Shown: in pieces, positions 38,550 through 48,122 of the stretch
Layout of the letters: each line of letters opens with the position of its first letter
Numbering within the stretch: the first letter of the stretch is position 1
DNA from: Roseovarius aestuariivivens
GTDB lineage: Bacteria; Pseudomonadota; Alphaproteobacteria; Rhodobacterales; Rhodobacteraceae
Assembly: GCF_004761875.1 (NCBI RefSeq)
Contig: NZ_SJEY01000006.1
Span: 62,001 to 126,000 of the forward strand
Reading direction: 5' to 3'
DNA length: 64,000 nucleotides
Notes under the pieces: generated by a model
Told to the model about the DNA's origin: nothing
The model's input: only the letters and a program-made list of their open reading frames with translations
The model's database searches: none
Made by a program: the position numbers and the translations under genes

Positions 38550-40111
38550 TCGATGGTGCCCGGCGGTTTCGACGTGATATCGTAGGTCACCCGGTTGATA
38601 CCCTTCACCTCGTTGATGATCCGGGTCGCCGTCTCACCCAGGAAGTCGTGGGTAAAGGGGTAGTAATCGGCGGTCATGCCGTCCACCGACGTCACCGCGC
38701 GCAAAGCGCAGGCGTAATCATAGGTGCGCCCGTCGCCCATCACGCCGACGGTGCGCACCGGCAGGATGGCAACGAAGGCTTGCCAGATCTCGTCATAGAG
38801 ACCGTGCTTGCGGATCTGGTCGATATAGACCGCATCGGCCTTGCGCAGGATCTCCAGCTTGTCGCGCGTGATCTCGCCGGGGCAGCGGATGGCGAGACCC
38901 GGGCCGGGGAAGGGGTGGCGGCCAATGAAGCTGTCAGGCAGGCCCAGTTCGCGGCCAAGCGCCCGGACCTCGTCCTTGAAAAGCTCGCGAAGCGGCTCGA
39001 CAAGCTTGAGGCCCATCTTTTCGGGCAGGCCGCCAACATTGTGGTGGCTCTTGATCGTCACGGACGGTCCGCCGGAAAAACTGACTGATTCAATCACGTC
39101 CGGGTAGAGCGTTCCCTGGGCGAGAAACGACGCACCCTCGATCCTGTCGGCGTGTTTCTGGAACACGTCGATGAAGAGGCGTCCAATGGTTTTTCTCTTT
39201 TCTTCCGGGTCACTTACACCTTCAAGCTCACCCAGAAAAAGATCGGATTCATCGGCGTGGATGAGTGGAATGTTGTAATGGTCGCGGAACATCGTCACGA
39301 CCTCTTCGGCCTCGTTGAGGCGCAAGAGACCATGATCGACAAAAACACAGGTCAGCTGATCGCCGATGGCCTCGTGAATGAGCACGGCGGCCACCGAACT
39401 GTCGACGCCGCCCGAAAGGCCACAGATCACCTTGGCGTCGCCGACCTGGTCACGGATCTTGCGCACGGCCTCTTCGCGATAGGCATCCATCGTCCAGTCG
39501 CCCTTGAAACCCGCGTCGCGCACAAAATTCTCGTAAAGCGTCTTGCCGTTGGGCGTGTGGTGCACCTCGGGATGAAACTGCACGGCCCAGAAGCGGCGCT
39601 TGGGGTCGCCGGTGATCGCGAAGGGCGCGCCGGGCGAGGTGCCATAGACCTCGAACCCCGGGGCGATTTCGCTGACGTGATCGCCGTGGCTCATCCAGAC
39701 CTGTTCGCGCTGCGAGCCATCCATGAACCAGCCGGTGAGCAGATCCGAGCGCGCCTCAGCGGGTTTCACCCAGGCGCGGCCGAACTCGGCGGTGGCGTGC
39801 TCGCCCGCCTCAACCTTTCCGCCGAGATCGTGCATCATCACCTGCTGGCCGTAGCAGATGCCGAGGATCGGCACGCCCATCTCGTAGACGGCACTGGGCG
39901 GGCGCGGGCTGCCGTCGCGCATCACCGAATCGGGGCCGCCCGAGAAGATCACGGCCTTGGGCGCGAAATCGCGCAGAAAGGACTCGGTGACGTTCTGATA
40001 CGGATGGATTTCGCAGTAGACATTCAACTCGCGCAGGCGGCGGGCGATCAGCTGGGTCACCTGGCTGCCGAAGTCGATGATCAGAAGGCGGTCGTGGATG
40101 TCGGTGCTCAT
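38540..40111 (-). CDS. guaA: GMP synthase (glutamine-hydrolysing)
   Basis: A 523-residue enzyme that aminates XMP to GMP with glutamine and ATP. The N-terminal class-I GATase half has [10 protein letters not shown] with the catalytic Cys and FHPEVHHT with the His-Glu pair. The ATP-pyrophosphatase half has the PP loop [15 protein letters not shown], and the C-terminal dimerisation domain carries [11 protein letters not shown]. The ATG at 40111 begins [17 protein letters not shown]. The longer open frame to 40675 runs into mttB territory and is rejected. It is divergent from mttB across a 193-bp gap. Confidence 0.95.
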   Translation of the reverse strand: MSTDIHDRLLIIDFGSQVTQLIARRLRELNVYCEIHPYQNVTESFLRDFAPKAVIFSGGPDSVMRDGSPRPPSAVYEMGVPILGICYGQQVMMHDLGGKVEAGEHATAEFGRAWVKPAEARSDLLTGWFMDGSQREQVWMSHGDHVSEIAPGFEVYGTSPGAPFAITGDPKRRFWAVQFHPEVHHTPNGKTLYENFVRDAGFKGDWTMDAYREEAVRKIRDQVGDAKVICGLSGGVDSSVAAVLIHEAIGDQLTCVFVDHGLLRLNEAEEVVTMFRDHYNIPLIHADESDLFLGELEGVSDPEEKRKTIGRLFIDVFQKHADRIEGASFLAQGTLYPDVIESVSFSGGPSVTIKSHHNVGGLPEKMGLKLVEPLRELFKDEVRALGRELGLPDSFIGRHPFPGPGLAIRCPGEITRDKLEILRKADAVYIDQIRKHGLYDEIWQAFVAILPVRTVGVMGDGRTYDYACALRAVTSVDGMTADYYPFTHDFLGETATRIINEVKGINRVTYDITSKPPGTIEWE

Positions 40112-40304
40112 GATCTGGCAATAGGACGGGGTTGCGAAATGCGCAAGGGCAAGGGCGGTCCGGCGGGCGGGGAATTGAGCGCGCGGAATGTCGTTCCTGC
40201 GCCTCAGATGGCGCAATTCTTCCCTGTCGGACTTTTGCCCTGATGTAAAAGACGCGCAACGGCCCTTTTGGGGGCAAGGCATCTTCAAGGGATACAGCAG
40301 CATC

Positions 40305-41849
40305 ATGGTCGAAGCAGCAGAACGCAAACGAGGCCGCGGTGGCGGCGGCGCGGCACGCCGGGCCGAACGCACGGCGGTCAGCATCGAGACCGCGAAGTAT
40401 ATCGAGCGCAATATCCCGAATTTCGAAGTGCTGACCGAAGAAGCGCTGGAGATCATCGAGCAGAACGCAGAGACGATTCTCGAAGAGGTCGGTGTCAATT
40501 TCGTCGATAATCCCGCCGCCCTGGCGCGCTGGAAAGACGCGGGCGCCGATGTCACAGGCGAGCGTGTGCGTATTCCGCGCGGCCTGGCGCGGCAACTGAT
40601 CTCGACGGCGCCCTCGCAATACACACAGCACGCCCGCAATCCCGAGCGCAGCGTCGTGGTCGGCGGGCGCAACATGGTCTGCGCGCCGGTTTACGGCCCG
40701 CCCTTCGTGCGCGATGTCGACGGCGGACGCCGGTATGCGACGATGGCGGATTTCGAGAAATTCGTGAAGCTGGGCTACATGTCGAAATGGCTGCACCATT
40801 CCGGCGGCACGGTCTGCGAGCCCACGGATATCGCGGTGAACAAGCGCCACCTCGACATGCTGCGCGCCCACATGGTGCTGTCGGACAAGCCGTTCATGGG
40901 CTCGGTGACCGAGCCCAGCCGCGCACAGGACAGCGTGGATATGTGCGGCCTGCTCTTCGGGGAGCAGTTCGTGCAGGACAACACGGTGATGACCTCGCTC
41001 ATCAACATCAACTCGCCGATGACCTTCGACGACGTGATGATGGGGGCGATGGAGGTCTATGCGCAGAACAACCAGGCCTGCATCGTCTCGCCGTTCATCG
41101 TCGGTGGCGCGATGGCGCCGGTGACGGTGGCGGGAACGCTGACGCAGGTCATGGCCGAGGTTCTGGCGGGCATCGCCTATAACCAGCTTTGCCGTGCTGG
41201 CGCACCGGTGGTGATGGGGGCCTTCGTGACCTCGATCGACATGAACTCTGGCGCGCCGACCTTTGGCACTCCGGAGGCCGCGCAGATTACCTATGGCGCG
41301 GGACAGATTGCGCGGCGCCTTGGACTGCCCTACCGGTCGGCGGGGTCCTTCACCGGCTCGAAGCTGCCCGATGCGCAGGCGGCCTATGAAACGGCGAACA
41401 GTCTGAACATGGGTCTTCTGTCGGGCGTGAACTTCATGCTGCATTCCTGCGGCTGGCTGGAAGGGGGGCTGGTGTCATCCGTCGAGAAGTTCGTGATGGA
41501 TGCCGACCAGCTTGGCATGCTGCACCAGTTCGCCAAGGGCGTCGACCTGAGCGAGAACGGACAGGCGATGGACGCGATCCGCGAGGTCGGACCCGGCGGA
41601 CATTACCTGGGCTGTGCGCACACGCAGGCAAATTTCAAAAGCGCGTTCTGGCGGTCGAACCTGCTGGATTACAAGCCCTTTGAGACCTGGTACGAAGAGG
41701 GCGCGCGCGATACGATGACATTGGCGCAAGCCAAGGTCGAGCATACCCTGAATACCTACCAGCAACCGCCCCTCGATCCCGGGATCAAGGAGGCGATCGA
41801 CGCCTTCGTTGAGACGAAAAAGGCGTCGATGCCGGACGCGTTCAGCTGA
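40305..41849 (+). CDS. Trimethylamine methyltransferase (MttB) family protein, non-pyrrolysine
   Basis: A 514-residue cobalamin-dependent methyltransferase homologue. The recognisable blocks include [19 protein letters not shown] near the N-terminus, the central [17 protein letters not shown], and [17 protein letters not shown]. Classic MttB reads through a UAG as pyrrolysine; here no in-frame stop is present, so this belongs to the large non-pyrrolysine group, some of which demethylate glycine betaine or other quaternary amines. Its corrinoid partner is not in the window. The ATG at 40305 follows an AAGGGA about 12 bases upstream. The last eight bases overlap the end of the frameshifted minus-strand gene. 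Confidence 0.85.
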   Translation: MVEAAERKRGRGGGGAARRAERTAVSIETAKYIERNIPNFEVLTEEALEIIEQNAETILEEVGVNFVDNPAALARWKDAGADVTGERVRIPRGLARQLISTAPSQYTQHARNPERSVVVGGRNMVCAPVYGPPFVRDVDGGRRYATMADFEKFVKLGYMSKWLHHSGGTVCEPTDIAVNKRHLDMLRAHMVLSDKPFMGSVTEPSRAQDSVDMCGLLFGEQFVQDNTVMTSLININSPMTFDDVMMGAMEVYAQNNQACIVSPFIVGGAMAPVTVAGTLTQVMAEVLAGIAYNQLCRAGAPVVMGAFVTSIDMNSGAPTFGTPEAAQITYGAGQIARRLGLPYRSAGSFTGSKLPDAQAAYETANSLNMGLLSGVNFMLHSCGWLEGGLVSSVEKFVMDADQLGMLHQFAKGVDLSENGQAMDAIREVGPGGHYLGCAHTQANFKSAFWRSNLLDYKPFETWYEEGARDTMTLAQAKVEHTLNTYQQPPLDPGIKEAIDAFVETKKASMPDAFS

Positions 41850-42179
41850 TCGCGGCAGGGCGGGCGGGCAGCGCGATTTCGCGCGGCTCCGCCCGGTTGC
41901 TGCACCGAAGAATGCGCGCCTCCCCCATCATGGCGATCAACAAGCCCAAGTGGCGCGCCGCCGAGTAGCCTGTGCGGCGCGCGCTCTACGGCGCGCGTTC
42001 ATCTCTTCCTCCAGAACCAAGAGTTGCAGCAGCGCCTCCCGGCTGCGCGGACAACGCTGCCCGCCGAGATGGCGCGGCAAATGTGTCTCTCGACGATAAT
42101 CCATCACTCCGATCCGGGCGGCGTTGATCAACAAACGCGGGCGTTTGATCGTATCGAGCTGGGCAAGCGCATCTTTCAT
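41842..42179 (-). pseudogene. Small conserved gene disrupted by a frameshift (DUF6477-like)
   Basis: The ATG at 42179, with GGAGACCCC just upstream, opens a frame reading MKDALAQLDTIKRPRLLINA and continuing through LEEEMNARRRA, which then hits a stop at 41937. Another minus-strand frame from about 41973 resumes with TGYSAARHLGLLIAMMGEAR and runs to a stop at 41842. The joined protein of about 112 residues resembles the small family I recall as DUF6477, found next to DUF6456-type proteins in Rhodobacterales. The break must lie in the GC dinucleotide repeat at 41974-41985, either one base lost or two gained. A sequencing error at that repeat is possible. Function is unknown. Confidence 0.6.
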
Positions 42180-42280
42180 CGGGGTCTCCTGAGTGGCTGA
42201 TTTCCCTCTTTGCATTGCACAACCTAAAAGGGTGCTTCGTGATCTTACGTCCATGCGTTCGCTGCCGATTACAATTGTTT

Positions 42281-42310
42281 ACGTTTTGCAAGCCATTGTT
42301 GCAAATACGT
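42281..42310. repeat. Inverted repeat in the divergent intergenic region
   Basis: ACGTTTTGCAA at 42281-42291 is mirrored by TTGCAAATACGT at 42299-42310 with a 7-base spacer. The arms match except for one inserted base. It lies midway between the divergent frameshifted gene and the HTH gene, a suitable place for an operator. Confidence 0.45.
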
Positions 42311-42431
42311 TTACAGATTAACGGACTGGTAAGAAAAACACTCATCGGTTGCGCGGCATTTGTGGAAAAGTCTGTGGACAACCAGACATCCACGGTGTGA
42401 TGCGGCGAGGCGAAAAGGAGGAGAGTGCCCC

Positions 42432-43541
42432 ATGCAAAAGGGTTTTCTGTCGGATGAGACGAGCAGCGGGGCGATGGGCTGGGTGCCGCGCGCGGCCCTC
42501 AACTATCTCGCACATACCGAAGGAGGCACCTCGATCCGGGCGCTGGCGCGCAAGGCCGGATGCCACGCCTCGACCGTTTCGCGCCAGGTGCGCGCCTTCG
42601 AGGCACGGCGCGACGACCTGCTTGTCGATGAGGCGCTGCGCCGCCTCGGCAAGCAGGTGGCCGAGATCGCGGGAACCGGTTCACCGACAAAGGAGACCCC
42701 GATGCCTTGCAGCCCCGATCGACCCGATACCGCAGAAAACGCCCTGACCAAAACCCGTTTGCACACGGAAGCGCGGCGGGTTTTGCGGCGCTTGTGCGAA
42801 AGCGGTGCGCTTCTGGCCGTGGCCGCGGACATGGACAAAGCCGTTGTGCTGCGCGAGCAGCCGCACGGTTCCAGCCGGACCGCGATCGTCGACCGGGACG
42901 TGGCCGAGGCGATGGCATTGAAGGGCTGGATCACCTGTGATGCCCCAGGCCGTGTGTCGCGCTATCGTATCAGCGGGGCAGGGCGCACGGCACTGGCACA
43001 TCTTCTGGCGGAGGTGGAAAACGAGCTGCAGGCCCGTAAGGGGCGCGAGCCCGCGCCGGCCCTTTTCGACGATGAGGAAGAAGAGACCGCCGCACGGCCC
43101 CGCATGCGTTATGGCGCGCCGGAGTCGCCGCTTGTCTGTCTGGCGCGGCGGCGCGACAGGGACGGCGCGAGATTTCTATCCGATGAGCTTGTGCGGGCGG
43201 GCGAACGGCTTCGCGAGGATTTCGAGATAGCCCAGATGGGACCGCGCACCGGGCAAAGCTGGGACGAGTTCCTGAGCGATGCGACGCCTCTGCCGGTGCC
43301 AGACAGCCGCGCGCGCAGTGAAGCGGCGGCGCGTGCGCGGGTTACCGGCGCGCTGCGCGATCTGGGGCCGGGTCTGGGCGACGTGGTTCTGCGCTGTTGT
43401 TGCTATCTCGAAGGGCTGGAAACGGCGGAAAAAAAGATGGGCTGGTCGGCGCGCTCGGGCAAGATCGTGCTGCGGATCGCACTGCAGCGGCTCAAACGGC
43501 ATTACGACGCCTTGGGGGACGCGGCCGGTTTGATGGGTTAG
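42432..43541 (+). CDS. Helix-turn-helix protein with C-terminal DUF6456-like domain
   Basis: A 369-residue protein. The N-terminal part contains a winged-helix-like segment: TSIRALARKAGCHASTVSRQVRAFE, which reads as a DNA-binding recognition helix. A middle section of about 100 residues is a second helix-rich domain. The C-terminal block RCCCYLEGLETAEKKMGWSARS, then GKIVLRIALQRLKRHY, matches what I recall of DUF6456. The ATG at 42432 has a near-ideal AGGAGGAG. The 252 bp ahead hold an inverted repeat and box-like sequences, so it may control its own promoter and the divergent small gene. The biological role is unknown. The name DUF6456 is from memory and was not checked. Confidence 0.72.
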   Translation: MQKGFLSDETSSGAMGWVPRAALNYLAHTEGGTSIRALARKAGCHASTVSRQVRAFEARRDDLLVDEALRRLGKQVAEIAGTGSPTKETPMPCSPDRPDTAENALTKTRLHTEARRVLRRLCESGALLAVAADMDKAVVLREQPHGSSRTAIVDRDVAEAMALKGWITCDAPGRVSRYRISGAGRTALAHLLAEVENELQARKGREPAPALFDDEEEETAARPRMRYGAPESPLVCLARRRDRDGARFLSDELVRAGERLREDFEIAQMGPRTGQSWDEFLSDATPLPVPDSRARSEAAARARVTGALRDLGPGLGDVVLRCCCYLEGLETAEKKMGWSARSGKIVLRIALQRLKRHYDALGDAAGLMG

Positions 43542-44263
43542 CCGCCGACGAGCCAGCCGACACCGAAGGCCACAAAAGCGCAGACAGTTCCGACCGAGAC
43601 GGTCTCGCTGACGCAGCGCAGAATTCGTTCGCCGGTTGCGTTCCAGCGCAGCATTCCCAACGCGACAAGTGCCGAAAAGGTCGTAACGACGGACAGAAAG
43701 AAGGTCTGCTGCGTTGGCTCCATCAGGAAATAGGGCACGAGCGGGATCGAGCCGAACATCACGAACGATCCGAAGGTGAAAAGCCCGTTCAGCACCGGGC
43801 TTTCCTCGTCGGGGTCCTGCATCCCGAATTCGTAGGTCATCATAAGGTCCGCCATGATTTCGGGATGACGCGACAGGATGCCGGCGGCGGTATCGGCCTC
43901 TCCGGCGGGCAGGCCGCGCTGGCGCAGGATTTCGAACAACTCCATGCGTTCCTGTTCGGGGTTTTCCTGGATCTCGCGCAATTCGCTGGCGCGGCGCGAG
44001 CGGTAGAGATCGTGCTGAGAGCGCGCGGAGAGAAATTCGCCCATGCCCATGCTGACCGCGTCGGCGAAAAGGTTGGCGAGACCGAAGACCAGCACGGCCA
44101 TGCCACCGATCTGCGCGACTCCGTCGGCCTGCGCGCCGGCGAACCCCGCGACGATGGCAAAGGTCGTGACGATCCCGTCATTGCCGCCATAGACGATCTG
44201 CTTGAGGAATTCCTGCGTTTGATTGAGCCTGTGCGCCTCGCGCCTGTGCACCTGCCAGTCCAT
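43538..44263 (-). CDS. VIT1/CCC1-family iron/manganese transporter
   Basis: A 241-residue membrane protein with five hydrophobic helices. The opening REAHRLNQTQEFLKQIVYGGNDGIVTTFAIVAG is a hallmark of the VIT family, and MGMGEFLSARSQHDLY forms the metal-binding domain helix. Relatives move iron or manganese out of the cytoplasm, which in bacteria can relieve metal excess. The ATG at 44263 begins MDWQVHRRE; the frame is open to 44416 without a ribosome site. It converges on the HTH gene with a four-base overlap of stops. Confidence 0.85.
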   Translation of the reverse strand: MDWQVHRREAHRLNQTQEFLKQIVYGGNDGIVTTFAIVAGFAGAQADGVAQIGGMAVLVFGLANLFADAVSMGMGEFLSARSQHDLYRSRRASELREIQENPEQERMELFEILRQRGLPAGEADTAAGILSRHPEIMADLMMTYEFGMQDPDEESPVLNGLFTFGSFVMFGSIPLVPYFLMEPTQQTFFLSVVTTFSALVALGMLRWNATGERILRCVSETVSVGTVCAFVAFGVGWLVGG

Positions 44264-44469
44264 GTCATCCCCGTCGCGACCGCGTGGCCTAGAATAACGG
44301 CTGCGGGTCGGACCGCAACGGCGATCCGACCTGAAAAAGGCCAAGCGGTGGGTACTCGTTACATGTAAACGCGACCTGTCCGCGCAGGATCTGACCGCGC
44401 AACTGGTACTTCCCACCGCCGATGACTATAGATAAAGGATCTTACCAAACGATTTGCGGGGAATAAGCC

Positions 44470-45414
44470 GTGCGAGACCTCAAAATCCCCGGACAGCGTC
44501 ACCCCGAAAAGGCGCACCGTCCGGACAACGCGCAACCCAAGAAACCCGACTGGATCCGCGTCAAGGCGCCCACGTCGAAAGGGTATCGCGAGACGCACAA
44601 GATCATTCGCGAGCATAAGCTTGTGACGGTCTGCGAAGAGGCGGGCTGTCCCAATGCCGGGGAGTGCTGGGCGCAGGGTCATGCAACCATGATGATCATG
44701 GGCGAGATCTGCACGCGCGGTTGCACCTTCTGCAACATTGCGACCGGCAAGCCGCAGACCCTCGATGTTTTCGAGCCGGGCCGCGTGGCGGATGCGGTGG
44801 AGAAACTGGGGCTTAATCACGTGGTTGTGACGTCGGTCGACCGGGACGATCTGGAAGACGGCGGCGCAGAGCATTTCGCGCAAACGATCCGCGCGATCCG
44901 GCATCGCAGCCCCGGCACGACGATTGAGATCCTGACGCCCGATTTTCTTCATTGCGCGCCGTCGGTTCTGGAAATCGTGGTCGAGGCGCGTCCGGATGTG
45001 TTCAACCACAACCTCGAAACCGTGCCCGGCCTTTATCCCGAGGTAAGGCCCGGCGCGCGGTATTTTCACAGCCTGCGTCTGCTACAAAGGGTCAAGGAGC
45101 TTGATCCGACGATGTTCACAAAGTCGGGAATCATGGTTGGCCTTGGCGAGGACCGGCAGGCCGTACATCAGGTCATGGATGATATGCGTGCGGCGGATGT
45201 GGATTTCCTGACCGTTGGTCAGTACCTTCAGCCCACGCCCAAGCATCACGCAGTCGACCGTTTCGTCACGCCCGAGGAGTTCGCAGCTTACGAGAAGGCT
45301 GCCTATGGCAAGGGATTCCTCATGGTGTCCGCCACACCGCTGACGCGATCCTCCTATCATGCCGGAGACGATTTCGCGAAACTGCGCGAAGCGCGGCTCG
45401 CGCGTTTGGGATAG
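44470..45414 (+). CDS. lipA: Lipoyl synthase
   Basis: A 314-residue radical SAM enzyme that inserts two sulfurs into the octanoyl group on lipoyl domains. It has both cluster motifs: the auxiliary [13 protein letters not shown] (C-x4-C-x5-C) and the radical [16 protein letters not shown] (C-x3-C-x2-C). The final RSSYHAGD provides the Ser ligand of the auxiliary cluster. The start is a GTG with GGGGAA upstream. A bidirectional terminator follows the gene. LipB is not in the window. Confidence 0.94.
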   Translation: MRDLKIPGQRHPEKAHRPDNAQPKKPDWIRVKAPTSKGYRETHKIIREHKLVTVCEEAGCPNAGECWAQGHATMMIMGEICTRGCTFCNIATGKPQTLDVFEPGRVADAVEKLGLNHVVVTSVDRDDLEDGGAEHFAQTIRAIRHRSPGTTIEILTPDFLHCAPSVLEIVVEARPDVFNHNLETVPGLYPEVRPGARYFHSLRLLQRVKELDPTMFTKSGIMVGLGEDRQAVHQVMDDMRAADVDFLTVGQYLQPTPKHHAVDRFVTPEEFAAYEKAAYGKGFLMVSATPLTRSSYHAGDDFAKLREARLARLG

Positions 45415-45449
45415 TCCCGGCACGGGACAAAACGTTCGCGACAAAGAAA

Positions 45450-45478
45450 AACACCGGTCAAACTGCCGGTGTTTTTTC
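45450..45478. terminator. Bidirectional rho-independent terminator between lipA and the DUF882 gene
   Basis: AACACCGG at 45450-45457 pairs with CCGGTGTT at 45466-45473 around an eight-base loop. A T-run follows on the + strand, and an A-run precedes on the same strand, so the hairpin can stop both lipA (+) and the convergent gene at 45505 (-). Confidence 0.85.
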
Positions 45479-45504
45479 ATGTTCCGTCGTCGGTTGACGG
45501 GATC

Positions 45505-46074
45505 CTAGCGGCCCCAGCTGCGGACCGGACCGCAGTCCATATGAACGAAATTCGATCCCGAGTAACGTCCGACGCCACCGCCACGGCAGGACACCGCCGC
45601 ACGATACATCTGGCTGACCGAGCGCGAATTGAGCCGTAGATCCGCCGCTTGGCCGCGCAGGTGCCGCGAATTCTTCGCCACACCGCTCGAGCGGGCGCGC
45701 AGCATCGCGTTCGTTTTCGGGCTGCGATATCCGGAAAGAAGCAAATAGGGCTCGTTCACATCCATCAGGTTGTGAGCAGCCGCCATGATGTCGAGGGTGC
45801 GAAGGTCGATGTTGTGCACATCGTTGGTTCGCCAGTCACGCATGAAGAGATTGATCTCGCGCACCGCGTCCTTGATGTAGTCGCCTTCGATCCAGTAAAT
45901 CGTGTCGATTTTCTCACCGGTTCGGGGCGATGCCATTTTGAGGCGGCGAATGTCTCCTGCACCTCGAAGGAACCCTGCTGCGTTGCTGAATGTCGGGGCT
46001 GCGGACACTGCCGTTGCTGCAAAAGCGCCCAATAACGCGCGCCGCGTCATGCCCAAAGAGCTGTCGTCAGTCAT
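45505..46074 (-). CDS. YcbK/DUF882 family protein with Tat-like signal
   Basis: A 189-residue protein of the M15-like DUF882 group. The N-terminal MTRRALLGAFAATAVSAA (with twin Arg) is a Tat-type signal, followed by a mature domain with LSGYRSPKTNAMLR, NSRHLRGQAADLRL and GSNFVHMDCG. The pattern H-x6-D and the later H resemble the zinc ligands of VanY-like D,D-carboxypeptidases, so a role in peptidoglycan maturation is likely. The start is the ATG at 46074; ATG 46131 is an alternative. It is divergent from an L,D-transpeptidase gene, which supports a cell-wall link. Confidence 0.8.
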   Translation of the reverse strand: MTDDSSLGMTRRALLGAFAATAVSAAPTFSNAAGFLRGAGDIRRLKMASPRTGEKIDTIYWIEGDYIKDAVREINLFMRDWRTNDVHNIDLRTLDIMAAAHNLMDVNEPYLLLSGYRSPKTNAMLRARSSGVAKNSRHLRGQAADLRLNSRSVSQMYRAAVSCRGGGVGRYSGSNFVHMDCGPVRSWGR

Positions 46075-46269
46075 ATATCTAGCGCCTGTCCCGTCGCTTA
46101 CCTGTTTTGCCGCTTTGCGCGGCACTGCCATCTCATCCCCAGATGTGGAACTTCTATGCCATATCGAGAATCGGTTACCAAGGGGTGAAGTTGGCACACG
46201 CGCCGAGAGCAACAATTTTCGGCAGAATCTTGCGCATTTTTTCCGCAGTCGTGTCCGAATTGCGTGACA

Positions 46270-46291
46270 CCTGCGACCCTGCTACCGCAGG
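46270..46291. other. Stem-loop in the gap between DUF882 and ldt genes
   Basis: CCTGCG at 46270-46275 pairs with CGCAGG at 46286-46291 around a ten-base loop, in the 332-bp divergent gap. No T-run follows, so it is not a plain terminator. It could be a leader structure of the transpeptidase message or chance. Confidence 0.3.
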
Positions 46292-46406
46292 AAGGTCAAT
46301 GATTTCAGTACGCAAGCAAATTTGATTGGACAAGTTCGGCCGCAATAGGGACTCATGGTCGAGCGCCGTCATTCGCGGCACCTGAGTATGTTGAAGAAGA
46401 GGGATC

Positions 46407-48095
46407 ATGGGTCATTCACACGAGTTTGCCGCATCGCGCGCAACCATTGGTAAAGCGTACGGACAGTCTGCAACCCCGGTATTTCAGCGCAAGACGCGCC
46501 AATTCGCGCGAATTCTGACCATTTTGGTATTTTCGATCGGGTTTTTGGCGCTTCTGGCCCTTCCGGCCTTTGCGCAGGTCACGGCATTCAAACAGGCGGT
46601 CGCCGAGGCCGCGTCGGACGACCGCGATCTCGCCGCCTTTTATCAGGCCAATGGATATGCCGGTATCTGGACGGATCCGGACGCCGATCGGGGACGTCGA
46701 CAGGCGCTCTTCCAGGCGCTGGCAGATACGCCGGCGCACGGGCTGCCCGCCGCGCGCTATGAGACCGACGCGCTGATGGCGCAACTTCGGGACGCCCGCA
46801 GCCCCCGCGATCTCGGCTTTGCCGAAGTGGCTATGAGCAAGACCTTCCTGCGGCTTGCCCGGGATCTTCAGACCGGCGTGTTGATCCCGTCGCGCTTGGT
46901 CGGCGATATCAAGCGCGAGGTGCCTTATCGCGACCGCCAGACCTATATCACCGGCTTGCTCGATAGCGATCCGTACGCCTTTTTCCGCGCCTTGCCGCCG
47001 AAGACCAATGAATATGCGCGCCTGATGAAGGAGCGGATGCGTCTGGAGCGTCTCGTGGCCGATGGCGGGTGGGGCGAAACCGTCGCTGCTGCATCACTGG
47101 AACCCGGTGCCCGGGGCGCGTCCGTCGTGGCGCTGCGTAACCGGCTTTTGCGCATGGGTTTCCTGTCGCGGACCGCGACGCAGACCTATGACGCCGATAT
47201 CGAGGCAGCCGTGCGCGCGTTTCAGGAGGCCCATGGTCTGGAGGCGGACGGCGTCGCAGGCTCCTCCACCATCGACGAGATTAACACGCCCGCAACCGAG
47301 AGGCTCAAATCGATCCACGTGGCGATGGAGCGGGAGCGCTGGCTCAACCTGCCAGAGGGTCGGGGCAAGCGCCACATCCTTGTAAATCTCACGGATTTCA
47401 CGGCCCGGATCATGGACGACGATCATGAGACCTTCCGCACGCGTTCTGTGATCGGCAAGAATTCCGACGGTCGGCGCAGCCCGGAATTTTCGGACGTCAT
47501 GGAGCACATGGTGATCAATCCGACCTGGCATGTGCCACGGTCGATCGCGGTCAAGGAATACCTGCCGATGATGAAGCGCAACCGCAACGCCGCGAGCCAC
47601 CTTCGGCTCGTGGATTCGCGCGGACGCACGGTCAATCGCGGGTCGGTGAATTTCTCTCGCTACAATGCGCGGAACTTTCCCTTTGCGATCAAACAGCCGC
47701 CCTCAAGCCGAAACGCGCTTGGTCTGGTGAAGTTCATGTTCCCGAACAAGTACAACATTTACCTGCATGACACGCCGGCGAAGAACCTCTTTGAACGCGA
47801 AATGCGCGCCTACAGCCACGGCTGTATCCGGCTCGCGCAGCCGTTCGAGTTCGCCTACACGCTTCTTGCCGCGCAGGAGGATGACCCCAAGGCCGCGTTT
47901 CACCGTGTTCTGAACACCGGGCGCGAAACCCGGGTCAACCTCGAACAGCACGTCCCGGTTCATATCATATATCGCACGGTCTTCACGCAGGCAAAGGGAC
48001 CGGTGAATTACCGCAAGGACATCTACGGGCGGGACGCGCGCATCTGGTCGGCTTTGAGCCAAGCAGGGGTTTCGCTGGCCGACGTTCGGGGATAA
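46407..48095 (+). CDS. Murein L,D-transpeptidase (YcbB/LdtD-like)
   Basis: A 562-residue exported enzyme. An N-terminal hydrophobic segment (about residues 33-56) exports or anchors it. A peptidoglycan-binding domain follows, with LRNRLLRMGFL and AVRAFQEAHGLEADGVAG. The YkuD catalytic domain then contains FMFPNKYNIYLHDTPAKN and the active-site YSHGCIRLAQP (H-x2-S-H-G-C-[IV]-R type). It forms 3-3 crosslinks between peptidoglycan stems. Length and architecture match the YcbB group. The next gene, lpxD, begins 27 bp after the stop, so the two processes probably share a transcript. Confidence 0.88.
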   Translation: MGHSHEFAASRATIGKAYGQSATPVFQRKTRQFARILTILVFSIGFLALLALPAFAQVTAFKQAVAEAASDDRDLAAFYQANGYAGIWTDPDADRGRRQALFQALADTPAHGLPAARYETDALMAQLRDARSPRDLGFAEVAMSKTFLRLARDLQTGVLIPSRLVGDIKREVPYRDRQTYITGLLDSDPYAFFRALPPKTNEYARLMKERMRLERLVADGGWGETVAAASLEPGARGASVVALRNRLLRMGFLSRTATQTYDADIEAAVRAFQEAHGLEADGVAGSSTIDEINTPATERLKSIHVAMERERWLNLPEGRGKRHILVNLTDFTARIMDDDHETFRTRSVIGKNSDGRRSPEFSDVMEHMVINPTWHVPRSIAVKEYLPMMKRNRNAASHLRLVDSRGRTVNRGSVNFSRYNARNFPFAIKQPPSSRNALGLVKFMFPNKYNIYLHDTPAKNLFEREMRAYSHGCIRLAQPFEFAYTLLAAQEDDPKAAFHRVLNTGRETRVNLEQHVPVHIIYRTVFTQAKGPVNYRKDIYGRDARIWSALSQAGVSLADVRG

Positions 48096-48122
48096 ACGGA
48101 ACCCCGAAACAAGGGGTGACGC

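Noticed and set aside
40213..40224. Shared 12-mer CCCTGTCGGACT before mttB and in small RNA B
   Set aside because: A single shared 12-mer without other context is too weak to call an operator.
39810..41444. Long minus-strand frame opposite mttB
   Set aside because: Antisense shadow crossing from mttB into the guaA reading area in a wrong frame.
40305..41849. Pyrrolysine in the MttB-family gene
   Set aside because: The frame has no in-frame TAG, so it does not need pyrrolysine; the nearby PAAR amber is in a different type of gene.
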